From the NCBI GenBank assembly GCA_902464495.1, contig CABQJK010000009.1, positions 1-64,000 on the forward strand: 64,000 nucleotides of DNA, read 5' to 3'. Positions 25,897 to 34,479 of the stretch are shown in pieces (within the stretch, counting starts at the first letter, position 1; each line of letters opens with the position of its first letter). The notes under the pieces were generated by a model, which worked only from the letters and a program-made list of their open reading frames with translations, did no database searches and was not told the origin of the DNA. Made by a program: the position numbers and the translations under genes. The DNA comes from an uncultured Collinsella sp. Its GTDB lineage: Bacteria > Actinomycetota > Coriobacteriia > Coriobacteriales > Coriobacteriaceae.

Positions 25897-26715
25897 GGCG
25901 TCGAGGTAGATGCGCTGGGGTTGGTTGCGACGACGAGCAAAGATGATGAGCGCCAGACCCGCGATTACGAGCGGCAGGCTCAGCAGCTGACCCATCGTGA
26001 TGACGCCGCCCAGCAGATAGCCAAGCTGGGCGTCGGGCACGCGCACGAACTCGACGAGGAAGCGGACGATGCCGTAACCCATCACAAACACGCCCATAAA
26101 CGTGCCCTGGGGCAGCAGCGGCTTTTTGCGGCTGAGCACCTGCAGGATGCAGAAGAGCACAATGCCCTCAAGAAATGCCTCGTAGAGTTGGGAGGGGTGA
26201 CGCGGCATATCGCCCGCAGTCCCGCCAAAGACCACACCCCAGGGCAGATCGGTCGGCTTGCCCCACAGCTCACCGTTGACAAAGTTGGCACAACGGCCCA
26301 GACACAAGGCCAGCGGCGCGCCGATGACGGCAAGGTCTGCCAGAGTCCATGCGTCGAGCTTATACATGCGGCACACGATGATGCCGCCGATAATGCCGCC
26401 GACCAGGCCACCGTGGAAGCTCATGCCGCCTTCGTTGGTGGCAAAGATCTCGAGCGGATGTGCCCAGTAGTAGCCGTCGCCGTAAAAGATGACGTAGAAC
26501 AGGCGGGCGCCGATGATAAGGCCAAAGACCACACCGACCACGACGCTCGTCAGGTCGTCAATCGTGATGTTAAAGCCCCAGCGACGCTGCGTGCGATACA
26601 TGACGACCGCCGTGAGCAGAGCTCCGACCACATAGGCCAGACCATACCAGTAAATCGTGATGGGCCCCGCCGAAATCGCGACGGGATCAAGCATATGGTA
26701 GAAGTCGTTGAGCAT
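25894..26715 (-). CDS. lgt: prolipoprotein diacylglyceryl transferase
   Basis: Membrane enzyme of 273 residues that transfers diacylglycerol to the lipobox cysteine of prolipoproteins. The Lgt signature region is GRCANFVNGELWGKPTDLPW, preceded by GGMSFHGGLVGGIIGG and followed by RHPSQLYEA. About seven hydrophobic segments are visible. AGGAGGG precedes the ATG at 26715 by 6 nt. It would act on the ABC lipoprotein encoded at 51.2 kb. Confidence 0.96.
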   Translation of the reverse strand: MLNDFYHMLDPVAISAGPITIYWYGLAYVVGALLTAVVMYRTQRRWGFNITIDDLTSVVVGVVFGLIIGARLFYVIFYGDGYYWAHPLEIFATNEGGMSFHGGLVGGIIGGIIVCRMYKLDAWTLADLAVIGAPLALCLGRCANFVNGELWGKPTDLPWGVVFGGTAGDMPRHPSQLYEAFLEGIVLFCILQVLSRKKPLLPQGTFMGVFVMGYGIVRFLVEFVRVPDAQLGYLLGGVITMGQLLSLPLVIAGLALIIFARRRNQPQRIYLDA

Positions 26716-26740
26716 GTCGACCCTCCTACTCCCTACATAC

Positions 26741-26779
26741 AAATGCGGCCGCGGGCCTTGCGCTCGCAGCCGCATATTT
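26741..26779 (-). terminator. terminator downstream of nfu
   Basis: AAATGCGGC (26741-26749) pairs with GCCGCATATTT (26769-26779). On the minus strand the second arm ends in TTTGT. It lies about 45 bp after the nfu stop and 26 bp before the lgt start. Confidence 0.7.
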
Positions 26780-26824
26780 GGGCGTAACGTCTATGCGGAG
26801 TATGCCGTCCGCAGCTTTCGCATC

Positions 26825-27103
26825 TTAGAACGGCGCGTACTCGTCGTACAGGTCCTCGGCCTCGCCGGAAGCATTGACCTGCTCGACGCGGGTAACGCCG
26901 GGCACATGCTCCTTCAGGATGCGCTCGATACCCATGGAAAGGGTTAGCGAGCTCATGGGACAGCCGGCGCAGGCGCCCTGCAGTTCCAGCTTGACGACGC
27001 CCTCGTCGTCGACGCCCACATACTCCATATCGCCGCCGTCGGCCTGCAGGTTGGGGCGAATCTCTTCAAGAACCTTCTTAAGCAGCTCTTCGTTAACAGC
27101 CAC
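26825..27103 (-). CDS. NifU-like iron-sulfur scaffold protein
   Basis: Protein of 92 residues consisting of one Nfu domain. LQADGGDMEYVG and GACAGCPMSSLTL with the CxxC pair (CAGC) that binds a bridging Fe-S cluster are clear. It supplies or repairs clusters for apo-proteins. GGAGC is well placed before the ATG. Confidence 0.93.
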   Translation of the reverse strand: MAVNEELLKKVLEEIRPNLQADGGDMEYVGVDDEGVVKLELQGACAGCPMSSLTLSMGIERILKEHVPGVTRVEQVNASGEAEDLYDEYAPF

Positions 27104-27273
27104 AGGGGCTCCTTTCTCACAATTACGCGGGCGCGCCCGCGGACAGAAGCTATGTTACTACAGCCATGTACCCGCTCACGAGCCGTCCATGCGCGCAGAC
27201 GCGACTTTCACGAGTAGTCAATTTGGGACGGGTCTCTTTTGGCTGCTTTGCCGCCAGCTGGCGTTGGCACGCG

Positions 27274-27798
27274 CTACTGCCGAGCCTGTCCCCCGGTACC
27301 AATCTGGACATCGACGATGACCTGGCGGTAGCTGATGCCGCAGGAGTCGAGAATGCGGCGGCTGATACGGCCATCATCGGTGTCGGCGTACTTGTTGTCC
27401 AGGTAGACAACCTCGCCCACGCCCACCTGCGCCAAAATCTTGGCGCAGTCGTGGCACGGGAACAGCGTGACGTAGACCGTGGAACCCTCAAGGTCTTTGA
27501 GCGAGCCGCGGTAGTTGAGCACGGCGTTGGCCTCGGCATGCACCACGTAGTTGTGCTTATCCTGCAACGGGTCGTCGCTCGTACCCCACGGGAAAAAGTC
27601 GTCGTTGAGCGCCGAGGGCGTACCGTTGTAGCCCACCGAAAGGATGCGGTGGTTGGTGCTGGCGATGCACGCGCCCACCTGCGTGTTGGGGTCCTTACTG
27701 CGGCGCTGCGCGGCGATGGCCACGCTCATAAAGAACTCGTCCCAGCTAATAACGTCCAGGCGCTTGCCTGACGAAGTTTGATGAAGATCGTCCGACAT
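27274..27798 (-). CDS. dCMP deaminase family protein (ComEB type)
   Basis: Zinc-dependent deaminase of 174 residues. HAEANAVLN carries the zinc histidine and catalytic glutamate, and PCHDCAK the two zinc cysteines. The long insertion before HAE and the motif YNGTPSALND are typical of dCMP deaminase, which makes dUMP for thymidylate synthesis. I chose the ATG at 27798, which has GGAGGTG 8 nt upstream, over one 12 codons earlier. Confidence 0.9.
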   Translation of the reverse strand: MSDDLHQTSSGKRLDVISWDEFFMSVAIAAQRRSKDPNTQVGACIASTNHRILSVGYNGTPSALNDDFFPWGTSDDPLQDKHNYVVHAEANAVLNYRGSLKDLEGSTVYVTLFPCHDCAKILAQVGVGEVVYLDNKYADTDDGRISRRILDSCGISYRQVIVDVQIGTGGQARQ

Positions 27799-27882
27799 GG
27801 CAGACACCTCCGTAATCGCAATAATTTGACCCATTGTAGCAGGTGAAAGGTGGAGACGTTTGTCCCACCGGCGCCCTCACTT

Positions 27883-28734
27883 TTACACGCGGCGGGGCTT
27901 TTGGTTGATGCGGTAGAGCTCGGCGAGACCCCGCAGCGTCAGCGCATCGTCTACCGTCAGGCTGTGGCCGACCAACGCCGCGAGTGCCTCGGCGTCGTCG
28001 CCGGTAATGACGATGGGCACGTCGCCCTCCCCCGCGGCCTTGGTCGCGCGCATCTCGGCAAGCACCATGTCGAGCATGCCGTCGATGCGGGCTACCTCGC
28101 CCAGAACCACGCCCGAACGCATGGCCTCGCGCGTGTTGCGACCGATCACATGCGTGGGTGCCGAGGGCTCGACCTGCGGCAGGCGTGCCGCAGCAGCCGA
28201 GAGCGAGCGGGCGCCGAGCGCCAGACCCGGCGCGATGACGCCGCCGACAAAGGTACCGCGCGCATCGATGACCTCAATATTGGTCGTAGTGCCCAGGTCA
28301 ATCACGATGCACGGCGAGCCGTAGACGGCACGGGCCGCCACGGCGTCGGCGATGCGGTCGGGGCCGATCTCGGCCGGGTCGTCGTAGTGGACGGGCATGC
28401 CGGTCTTGAGGCCCGGCCCCACCGTGAGCACGCGCCCCGTGCAGGTGCGGGAAAGTGCCGCCTTCCACGGACGCTCGAGCGCCGGCACCACGCAACTCAG
28501 CACTGCAGCTGCGGGAACGAGCGCGCCGGGCATGCCCGCATCGGCCGCCAGCGCGGCCATGACTTGAGCGAGTCGCATACGCGCTTCGTCGGCCGTAATG
28601 CTCGACGGCGTGGTAATCTCGCACGTCGCGAGCGGGCATTCCTGCGCCGCGGCCGAATCCTCGGCAAATAGGCCAAAGCGAATGAACGTGTTGCCCACGT
28701 CAACCGTCAATATATATGCGCACCCATTAAGCAT
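27883..28734 (-). CDS. coaX: type III pantothenate kinase
   Basis: Kinase of 283 residues phosphorylating pantothenate, the first step of coenzyme A synthesis. The ASKHA phosphate loop is VDVGNTFIRFGLF; VIDLGTTTNIEVID is the second nucleotide motif and GGVIAPGLALGARSL the third. AAAGGAGC lies 8 nt before the ATG at 28734. It is divergent from the OPT transporter gene. Confidence 0.94.
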   Translation of the reverse strand: MLNGCAYILTVDVGNTFIRFGLFAEDSAAAQECPLATCEITTPSSITADEARMRLAQVMAALAADAGMPGALVPAAAVLSCVVPALERPWKAALSRTCTGRVLTVGPGLKTGMPVHYDDPAEIGPDRIADAVAARAVYGSPCIVIDLGTTTNIEVIDARGTFVGGVIAPGLALGARSLSAAAARLPQVEPSAPTHVIGRNTREAMRSGVVLGEVARIDGMLDMVLAEMRATKAAGEGDVPIVITGDDAEALAALVGHSLTVDDALTLRGLAELYRINQKPRRV

Positions 28735-28926
28735 CGTCGGCGCTCCTTTCGTCTGCCCAGCAGTATATCGCCTACCTAAACCAGTCATCCCAAAATGACT
28801 AGCTTGCGGCTATACTGGTGCGCGGTCGTGCGCGAGCTCACGCGGCGGCCCTTGGTAACCCGACTTCCCGCGCCGTATCCGTAGCGGCGCTCCCGGGGGA
28901 AGCGGATATACGCAAAGGAGTTTTAT

Positions 28927-30630
28927 ATGAGCAATCCCTTGAACCGCGCTTCGATGCGCGGGCAACTCACGTTGCGCGGCGTCGTCATCGGCGTCCTTGG
29001 CTGCGTGATCATCACGGCAAGCTCGGCCTACACCGCCCTCAAGATGGGCGCACTCCCCTGGCCGATCGTCTTTGCTGCCGTCATCTCGCTGTTCTTCCTC
29101 AAACTCATGGGCAACGCCAGCCTCAACGAGGCAAACGTCACCCACACCATCATGTCCGCAGGCGCCATGGTCGCCGGCGGTCTGGCGTTTACCATCCCGG
29201 GCGCCTGGATGCTGGGCTATGCCGACCAGATTAGCTGGCTCGACATGTTTATCGTGGCACTCGCCGGCACTATCCTGGGTCTGCTGGCCACCGCGCTCAT
29301 CCACCGTCACTTTATCGTGGACGCCGCGCTTGAGTTCCCCACCGGCAACGCCGCAGCTCAGACCTTGCGCGCAACCGAGGCTGGCGGCAAAACCGGCAAG
29401 CAGCTCTTTGGTTCCATGGCCATCGCCGGCATCTATAGCGTGCTGCGCGACGCCCTGGGCGTGGTGCCCGGCATGCTCTGCACGCTCAATATTCCCGGCG
29501 TGACCTTTGGCATCTACAACTCGCCCATGCTGCTCTCCGTCGGCTTCCTCGTGGGCTTCGCCCCGGTCGCCTTCTGGTTTGCCGGTGCCCTGCTAGGCAA
29601 CTTTGGCATCATTGTGGGCGGCACCGCTGCCGGTCTGTTCGACGTTGTGACCGCGCAGGGCATCGTCAAGTCCTTGGGTATGGGCCTCATGATGGGCTTT
29701 GGCGTCGCCGTCGTCCTCAAGGACATCCTGCCGCAGGTCGCCGGTATCGTCCGCGGCCTCGCCGCCGACAGCTCCACCGACACCGACGAGCAGTCGCTCA
29801 TCTCGGGCTCCCTCAAGCTCGACGCCGGTATCATCGGCCTGGGCGCTGCCGCCATCGCCGTGATCATCGCCATCGTGCTTGACCTTGGCCCCGTTCCGGC
29901 CGTCATCGTCACGCTGTTCACCTTTGTCACCACCATCATGAGCGCGCAGAGCTGCGGCCAGACGGGCATCGACCCCATGGAGATCTTCGGCCTCATCGTC
30001 ATGCTCATCGTGGCAGCCTTCGCACAGATCGCTCAGGTCAAACTGTTCTTTATCGCCGGCATCGTGGCCGTGGCGTGCGGCCTTGCGGGCGACGTCATGA
30101 ACGACTTTAAAGCCGGCGCCGTGCTGGGCACCAACCCGCGTGCACAGTGGATCGGCCAGGCCATCGGCGGCATCGTGGGCGCCCTGGTCGCCGCAGCCGT
30201 CATGGTCGCGCTCGTCACCGCCTATGGCCCGGACGCCTTTGGCCCCGACAAGAGCTTTGTTGCCGCGCAGGCAAGCGTTGTCGCCACCATGGTCTCGGGC
30301 ATCCCGAGCGTGCCGTGGTTCGTTGGCGGCTTTATCGCCGGCATCGTCATGTACTGGCTCGGCATTCCGGCCATGATGATCGGCCTGGGCGTGTACCTGC
30401 CGTTCTACATGTCACTCACGGCATTCCTGGGCTCCTGCGTCAAGCTCGCCTACGACAAGTGGTCCGCCCACCGCGACGCCACCGCTGGTCTTTCTGACGA
30501 GGAGAGGGCTGCCAAGGACGCCGCCTTCCAGGAACAGGGCCTGGTCGTTGCCAGCGGCCTGCTGGGCGGCGAGTCCATCGTCGGCGTTATCCTGGCGTTT
30601 GTCTCCGTGGGCCTGAGCCTGCTGGGGTAA
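28927..30630 (+). CDS. OPT family oligopeptide transporter
   Basis: Membrane transporter of 567 residues with about 14 hydrophobic segments, starting RGVVIGVLGCVIITASSAYTA. DAALEFPTGNAAAQTLRA and SAQSCGQTGIDPMEIFG are characteristic of prokaryotic OPT proteins. Substrates in the family are peptides or metal chelates; none can be assigned here. AAAGGAG precedes the ATG. The roughly 110-nt leader contains a GC-rich hairpin before the ribosome site. Confidence 0.9.
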   Translation: MSNPLNRASMRGQLTLRGVVIGVLGCVIITASSAYTALKMGALPWPIVFAAVISLFFLKLMGNASLNEANVTHTIMSAGAMVAGGLAFTIPGAWMLGYADQISWLDMFIVALAGTILGLLATALIHRHFIVDAALEFPTGNAAAQTLRATEAGGKTGKQLFGSMAIAGIYSVLRDALGVVPGMLCTLNIPGVTFGIYNSPMLLSVGFLVGFAPVAFWFAGALLGNFGIIVGGTAAGLFDVVTAQGIVKSLGMGLMMGFGVAVVLKDILPQVAGIVRGLAADSSTDTDEQSLISGSLKLDAGIIGLGAAAIAVIIAIVLDLGPVPAVIVTLFTFVTTIMSAQSCGQTGIDPMEIFGLIVMLIVAAFAQIAQVKLFFIAGIVAVACGLAGDVMNDFKAGAVLGTNPRAQWIGQAIGGIVGALVAAAVMVALVTAYGPDAFGPDKSFVAAQASVVATMVSGIPSVPWFVGGFIAGIVMYWLGIPAMMIGLGVYLPFYMSLTAFLGSCVKLAYDKWSAHRDATAGLSDEERAAKDAAFQEQGLVVASGLLGGESIVGVILAFVSVGLSLLG

Positions 30631-30656
30631 GCAGAACAACAACGCGCCAACGCAGA

Positions 30657-30692
30657 GCGCGGGGTCGGAAACAATCCGGCCCCGCGCTTTTT
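30657..30692 (+). terminator. intrinsic terminator of the OPT gene
   Basis: GCGCGGGGTCGG pairs with CCGGCCCCGCGC with one mismatch and is followed by TTTTTGT. It begins 27 bp after the stop codon. Confidence 0.92.
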
Positions 30693-30768
30693 GTCTATTT
30701 GACTCTTATGATTCTCACGGCGTTTTAGCCATGTCGATTAGCCTGACTTCCAGGTCAACAAACCTTGT

Positions 30769-30797
30769 CTGACACCTCGCCTAACGCGGTGTAGAGT
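30769..30797 (+). promoter_or_regulatory. predicted promoter of the DUF389 gene
   Basis: CTGACA (30769-30774) and TAGAGT (30792-30797) are spaced by 17 bp, about 45 bp before the start codon. Confidence 0.5.
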
Positions 30798-30844
30798 AAA
30801 GACGACAGACGCAAGAAGCGGCTCAGAAGCTAAACGAGGTAAGC

Positions 30845-31984
30845 ATGGAACTCGACAAACAACAGATTAAGCGACTGCGCGAGCGCCATCATCGGCGTCA
30901 CGGCATCCGCCCTGCCCACAGCGAGGCCATGGAGAACGCCAACCGATTCTTGAAGCAGGCGTTCAACATTCGCGAGGGGCGCGCGCCCTATCACGTAATC
31001 CGTAAGCGCTTTGTAAACGGGGCGCGCCTGACCGGCTCACATCTGTGCATCCTCATCATCGCCATGCTCATCGCGAGCATCGGCCTCGATATCGATTCGG
31101 ACATCGCCATCGTGGGCGCCATGCTCATCTGCCCGCTTATGGGATCGGTCCTTGCCATGGCATATGGCATCGCCACGCTCGACCGCGAGATTACCGTCGA
31201 GGCCGTCGCGGGCTTGGCTCTACAGATGGCCTTTTGCCTGGTCACATCCACGTTGTACTTTAAGCTCTCGCCCCTTGGCACCACCACGGCCGCCATCATC
31301 GACAATTCGACACCGACTGTGTGGGACCTTGCCGTCGCGCTCGCGGGCGGCTTTGCGGGTGGCCTGGGCAACTCGCGCGATCAGGAACCCGCCACGCTCA
31401 TCGCCGGCGTGGCCGTGGCAACCGCGCTCATGCCGCCCCTGTGCGCGGCGGGCTATGGCATCGCCATCGCAAGCGGGCCGCTGTTTCTCTCGGCCCTCTA
31501 CGAGTTTGGCATCAACGTGGTCTTTATCGCACTGGCGGCCGAAGCCGTGCTGCTTCTTTTGCGCGTGCCGCTCAAGCGCGACCTCAACGGCGACGGCATT
31601 GTGACCGCCGAAGAAGATGCCGAGGTCGACGAGCTGTCACGCAAGGTGCGCCGCCGCATTATTGTGGGCACGGCGATCTTCGCCATCCCCTGCATCGTCA
31701 TGACGGCGGGTTCCATTGGCTCGGCGCAGGCCGGCGTGCAGGACGGCTATGGCGTCACCGAGACCACACGCGAGCTTGCCGCGGTACTGCCAGGCTTTAA
31801 GGATTACACCGTCGCCGTCGAGACCTCGGCTACCGAAGGGGACGAGGAGGGCATCGTCGAGCGCGAGATTGTCGCCCATGTGACAACGAGTGAGGCGCTT
31901 GGGGCGCACGACTGCCACGTCGCCCGCAAGCTCATTGACCTCAACGTGCCCGAACTCGATCGCGTGGAGTTCGATGTGAAGTGA
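30845..31984 (+). CDS. DUF389 membrane protein with EF-hand-like loop
   Basis: Protein of 379 residues. A basic N-terminus is followed by about six hydrophobic segments with the DUF389 core (IVGAMLICPLMGSVLAMAYG and GLGNSRDQEPATLIAGVAVA, then ATALMPPLCAAGYGIA). Between the fifth and sixth segments, residues 246-257 read DLNGDGIVTAEE, which meets the 12-position EF-hand calcium-loop consensus (D1, N3, D5, G6, hydrophobic 8, E12). The C-terminal 80 residues are soluble. Family function is unknown. Confidence 0.85.
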   Translation: MELDKQQIKRLRERHHRRHGIRPAHSEAMENANRFLKQAFNIREGRAPYHVIRKRFVNGARLTGSHLCILIIAMLIASIGLDIDSDIAIVGAMLICPLMGSVLAMAYGIATLDREITVEAVAGLALQMAFCLVTSTLYFKLSPLGTTTAAIIDNSTPTVWDLAVALAGGFAGGLGNSRDQEPATLIAGVAVATALMPPLCAAGYGIAIASGPLFLSALYEFGINVVFIALAAEAVLLLLRVPLKRDLNGDGIVTAEEDAEVDELSRKVRRRIIVGTAIFAIPCIVMTAGSIGSAQAGVQDGYGVTETTRELAAVLPGFKDYTVAVETSATEGDEEGIVEREIVAHVTTSEALGAHDCHVARKLIDLNVPELDRVEFDVK

Positions 31985-32060
31985 TGCGGAGCATGGGATG
32001 GCTCCCGCGCACAGGCGCAAGTCGCGGCGAGGCTCAGACGCGACGCAGGCACATGCAAAA

Positions 32061-32098
32061 AGCGGGACGTAGTTCACGTCCGCGCCCCGCTCGCTGTT
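32061..32098. terminator. terminator between convergent genes
   Basis: AGCGGGACGT and downstream ACGTC with CCCGCT form a two-part stem followed by CTGTTTT on the plus strand. It separates the DUF389 gene from the convergent hypothetical gene. Confidence 0.6.
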
Positions 32099-32111
32099 TT
32101 ATTGCCGTGAA

Positions 32112-32561
32112 TCAGACGTCCGCATCGACATCGCCAGACTCCACCGTAAACGCCGGATCGGTGCTCACAAGATAAAATCGGGTCACCTTAGTATTTCTAA
32201 TTAGGTAAATCTGCCCTTGATTGCATCGGCGCGATATATACGCAACGTGGACCGTGCCGAATTCTTCGCCGTTTTCCTTCTTTAATACCAGGATATTGGG
32301 ATCGTCCGTACGCTTAAACTGCCCGTCTGTGCAGATTCCGTCTTTGTCGACCAGTTGCCAACGATGGTTATCCTCTTCAAGAAAGGCCAGGGTTTCCAGA
32401 CTCGTTTTGTCATCCCGATAGTAACCGTCAACGGCAAACCCTTCGGAAGCGCATTTCTGCATATAGGACGTTTCTCGGCTTATAGCAAACAGCCCTGTAG
32501 CGCCCAGGAGCACAGCCAGGCAGACCACTGCAAGGGTTATCGAAATAGCACGGCGGTCCAT
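32112..32561 (-). CDS. hypothetical protein with N-terminal membrane segment
   Basis: Protein of 149 residues. Residues 7-28 (ISITLAVVCLAVLLGATGLF) form a membrane anchor or uncleaved signal; the rest is polar with a repeated pattern of beta-strand-like segments (HRWQLVDKDGIC, GQFKRTDDPNILVLKKENGE) and three cysteines. I do not recognise a family. The region resembles small extracytoplasmic proteins that report on a substrate, but this is not a functional claim. The start lacks a strong ribosome site. A 24-bp dyad lies about 95 bp upstream. Confidence 0.6.
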   Translation of the reverse strand: MDRRAISITLAVVCLAVLLGATGLFAISRETSYMQKCASEGFAVDGYYRDDKTSLETLAFLEEDNHRWQLVDKDGICTDGQFKRTDDPNILVLKKENGEEFGTVHVAYISRRCNQGQIYLIRNTKVTRFYLVSTDPAFTVESGDVDADV

Positions 32562-32653
32562 GTTAGCCCAATCGATAGTTGTTTAACGGAGCGCGAAACA
32601 TACCTGGAGCCTCTGATATCAGGGGGAACGTCGCCAACAGGCTGGCGACAACT

Positions 32654-32677
32654 ATATGTTCTGATATCAAAACATAT
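32654..32677. promoter_or_regulatory. 24-bp operator-like dyad
   Basis: ATATGTT and AACATAT flank the 8-bp palindrome TGATATCA, giving an almost perfect 24-bp dyad. A second TGATATCA lies at about 32615-32622. It is upstream of the minus-strand gene starting at 32561 and downstream of the sulfotransferase remnant. The regulator is unknown. Confidence 0.5.
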
Positions 32678-32750
32678 GGCTGCCACTCGCGGAGGGGGCA
32701 TCGGCGAACGGCGTGTTTTCATACTCCATTGGTCAAACCTAAGCGCGGCC

Positions 32751-33254
32751 CTACAGCTCGTACTTGTACACGCGGTAGATGTACTTTTCGGCTTCCATCT
32801 CGTAGGTGGTGATGGGCAGTCCATAGCGATCGTACTCGGCAAAGGTCTTGGCCATGCCCGATGCCACGAGCGTGCTATTCGAACCGCCGACGCGCTGCGC
32901 ACTGCTCACATAACCCGAGAACGGCACTGCGATCTGGTCCACAAGCTCGTAGGTGCGCGCGGCCTCGTCCACCGTAAAGATGCGCCCAAACGAATGCGTT
33001 CCCTTGCTGTAGTCGGTCACCACCGCGGCGCCCAGCTGGCCCCAGTCGAACTTGGGATAGCGCTCGGTCGCACCAAAGTTGTTGTCGTATAGCAGCACCT
33101 GGTAGCGACCAATCGCTGCCGTGTCAGAACTCGGCAGATACGTCACGCCGTGCTGGCCTGCATTGAGCGAGAAATCGCCCTGGGCCTGCAATAACTTGTC
33201 TTCAAAGCCCGAGCCGGCCCATTGCCACTCCTTTCTATTTCTGGGTCCATCTTC
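32751..33254 (-). pseudogene. 5'-truncated aryl-sulfate sulfotransferase remnant
   Basis: The open frame has no ATG at its beginning; an in-frame TGA lies at 33257-33255. Homology-like sequence begins at WQWAGSGFEDKLL and runs to the C-terminus KYIYRVYKYEL. The order QHGVTYL, LLYDNN, VPFSGYVSSAQ, LVASGMAKTFAEYD resembles the C-terminal third of arylsulfotransferases (ASST), which move sulfate between phenols. About two thirds of the protein is missing. A start at a TTG at 33191 is possible but would give only 146 residues. The family call is from motif resemblance only. Confidence 0.55.
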
Positions 33255-33270
33255 TCACTGTTGGCGGCCG

Positions 33271-33309
33271 AAAATGATCCGTTTTCCTCCGTCCCCGAGA
33301 GGTCATTTT
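33271..33309 (-). terminator. hairpin directly after the hydroxyacyl-CoA dehydrogenase stop
   Basis: On the minus strand AAAATGACC begins immediately after the stop codon and pairs with GGATCATTTT 20 nt further on, so the T run is part of the stem. It probably ends the dehydrogenase mRNA before the sulfotransferase remnant. Confidence 0.45.
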
Positions 33310-34269
33310 TTAGTACTTGAAGAAACCCTCGCCCGAGCTTTCGCCTAGCTTGCCTTCGTCGAGCATTTTCTTGAGGACGGATGCCATGGCCTTAAAGTTG
33401 TAGGGCATCATCATCTTCTTGAGCAGCGGGCTCACCAGGCCCGGGACCTTCTGATACTGCATAACGATGTTGTACGCCGTCTGGATGCCCACGGTGTCGA
33501 ATACGCGGAACGGACCCTTGGGAGCGCCAGTGCCGCGCGTCCACGCGAGGTCGATGCTCTTGGGGTCGCTGACGCCCGAGACGTACAGGTCCAGGACCGA
33601 AAGCAGCCACGGCACCAGCATGGAGTTGAGCAGGTAGCCGTTCTTTTCCTTGTTGACGGGAAGCGCCAGCATGCGAATGTCGTTGGCGAAGTCGACGAGC
33701 TCGTCGAAGTAGCGCTTGTCAGTCTGGTCCTGGGCCATGACCTCGGTCATATTGTTCTTCCAGATGGAGTTGGCAAAGTGCAGCGACAGGTACTTCTCGG
33801 GGCGGCCAGTGTACTTGGCAAAGGTGCTCGGTAGCAGCGTGGAGGAGTTGGTCACGACGACGGTCTTTTGCGGGAGAACCGGGGCGAGCTTTTTGTAGAA
33901 GTCGATCTTTGCCTGGGTGTCCTCGGCCATAGATTCGATGACCAGGTCGGCGTCGGCCACTGCCTTGGCAAGATCGAGCTCCAGCTTGAGTGTGGAGTAG
34001 GCACGGTCGACAGCGGCGAGTGCCGCTTCCTTGTCGAAGGGCTGGCCACTATCGGCGATACCGGCGCACCACTCACCCGTGCCGTCCGCCATGCCCTCGA
34101 TAGCCGCGATGTACTCCTCGCGCACATGATCGATCTTGGGCTGGGTGCGGCCGATGCTGCCCTCGCTGCGCAGCCAAATCGTCACATCGAAGCCACAGTA
34201 GGCAGCCTGAAAGGCAATCTGGCTTCCCAGCACGCCGCCACCGGCAACACAAACGGTCTTGTAGCTCAT
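33310..34269 (-). CDS. 3-hydroxyacyl-CoA dehydrogenase
   Basis: NAD-dependent dehydrogenase of 319 residues. VCVAGGGVLGSQIAFQAAYC is the Rossmann loop; ADADLVIESMAED and VVTNSSTLLPSTF are family motifs, and the catalytic histidine is in LSLHFANSIWKNN. KEKNGYLLNSMLVPWLL begins the C-terminal domain. It interconverts 3-hydroxyacyl-CoA and 3-ketoacyl-CoA. Its proximity to the CoA-dehydratase activase suggests a shared acyl-CoA pathway, but a terminator separates the two. Confidence 0.9.
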   Translation of the reverse strand: MSYKTVCVAGGGVLGSQIAFQAAYCGFDVTIWLRSEGSIGRTQPKIDHVREEYIAAIEGMADGTGEWCAGIADSGQPFDKEAALAAVDRAYSTLKLELDLAKAVADADLVIESMAEDTQAKIDFYKKLAPVLPQKTVVVTNSSTLLPSTFAKYTGRPEKYLSLHFANSIWKNNMTEVMAQDQTDKRYFDELVDFANDIRMLALPVNKEKNGYLLNSMLVPWLLSVLDLYVSGVSDPKSIDLAWTRGTGAPKGPFRVFDTVGIQTAYNIVMQYQKVPGLVSPLLKKMMMPYNFKAMASVLKKMLDEGKLGESSGEGFFKY

Positions 34270-34416
34270 AGGAACGGTCCTCTCTTGCGTAATTCCATAG
34301 ATGTGTATTTATTCAACCGTAAGGATGACGCGCACTGGGGGTGGGTTCTATAAACGGACGATTTTTTGCCGCGAACGGCTACACCTGTTCATTATCTCGG
34401 GGTCCCTGTCCAGTAA

Positions 34417-34451
34417 AAACGGGTGGCAGCCGCTACGGCTACCACCCGTTT
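34417..34451 (-). terminator. terminator of the CoA activase operon
   Basis: AAACGGGTGG..CCG and CGG..CCACCCGTTT form a 16-bp stem with one mismatch and a 3-nt loop, followed on the minus strand by TTTTT. It lies about 30 bp after the activase stop. Confidence 0.9.
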
Positions 34452-34479
34452 GTCTCATATCTAGCCCATAGCAGACCAG

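Noticed and set aside
27205..27300. A weak inverted repeat GGGACGGG/CCTGTCCC at the comEB end
   Set aside because: Only 8 bp with wobble and a long interval; not enough for a separate feature.
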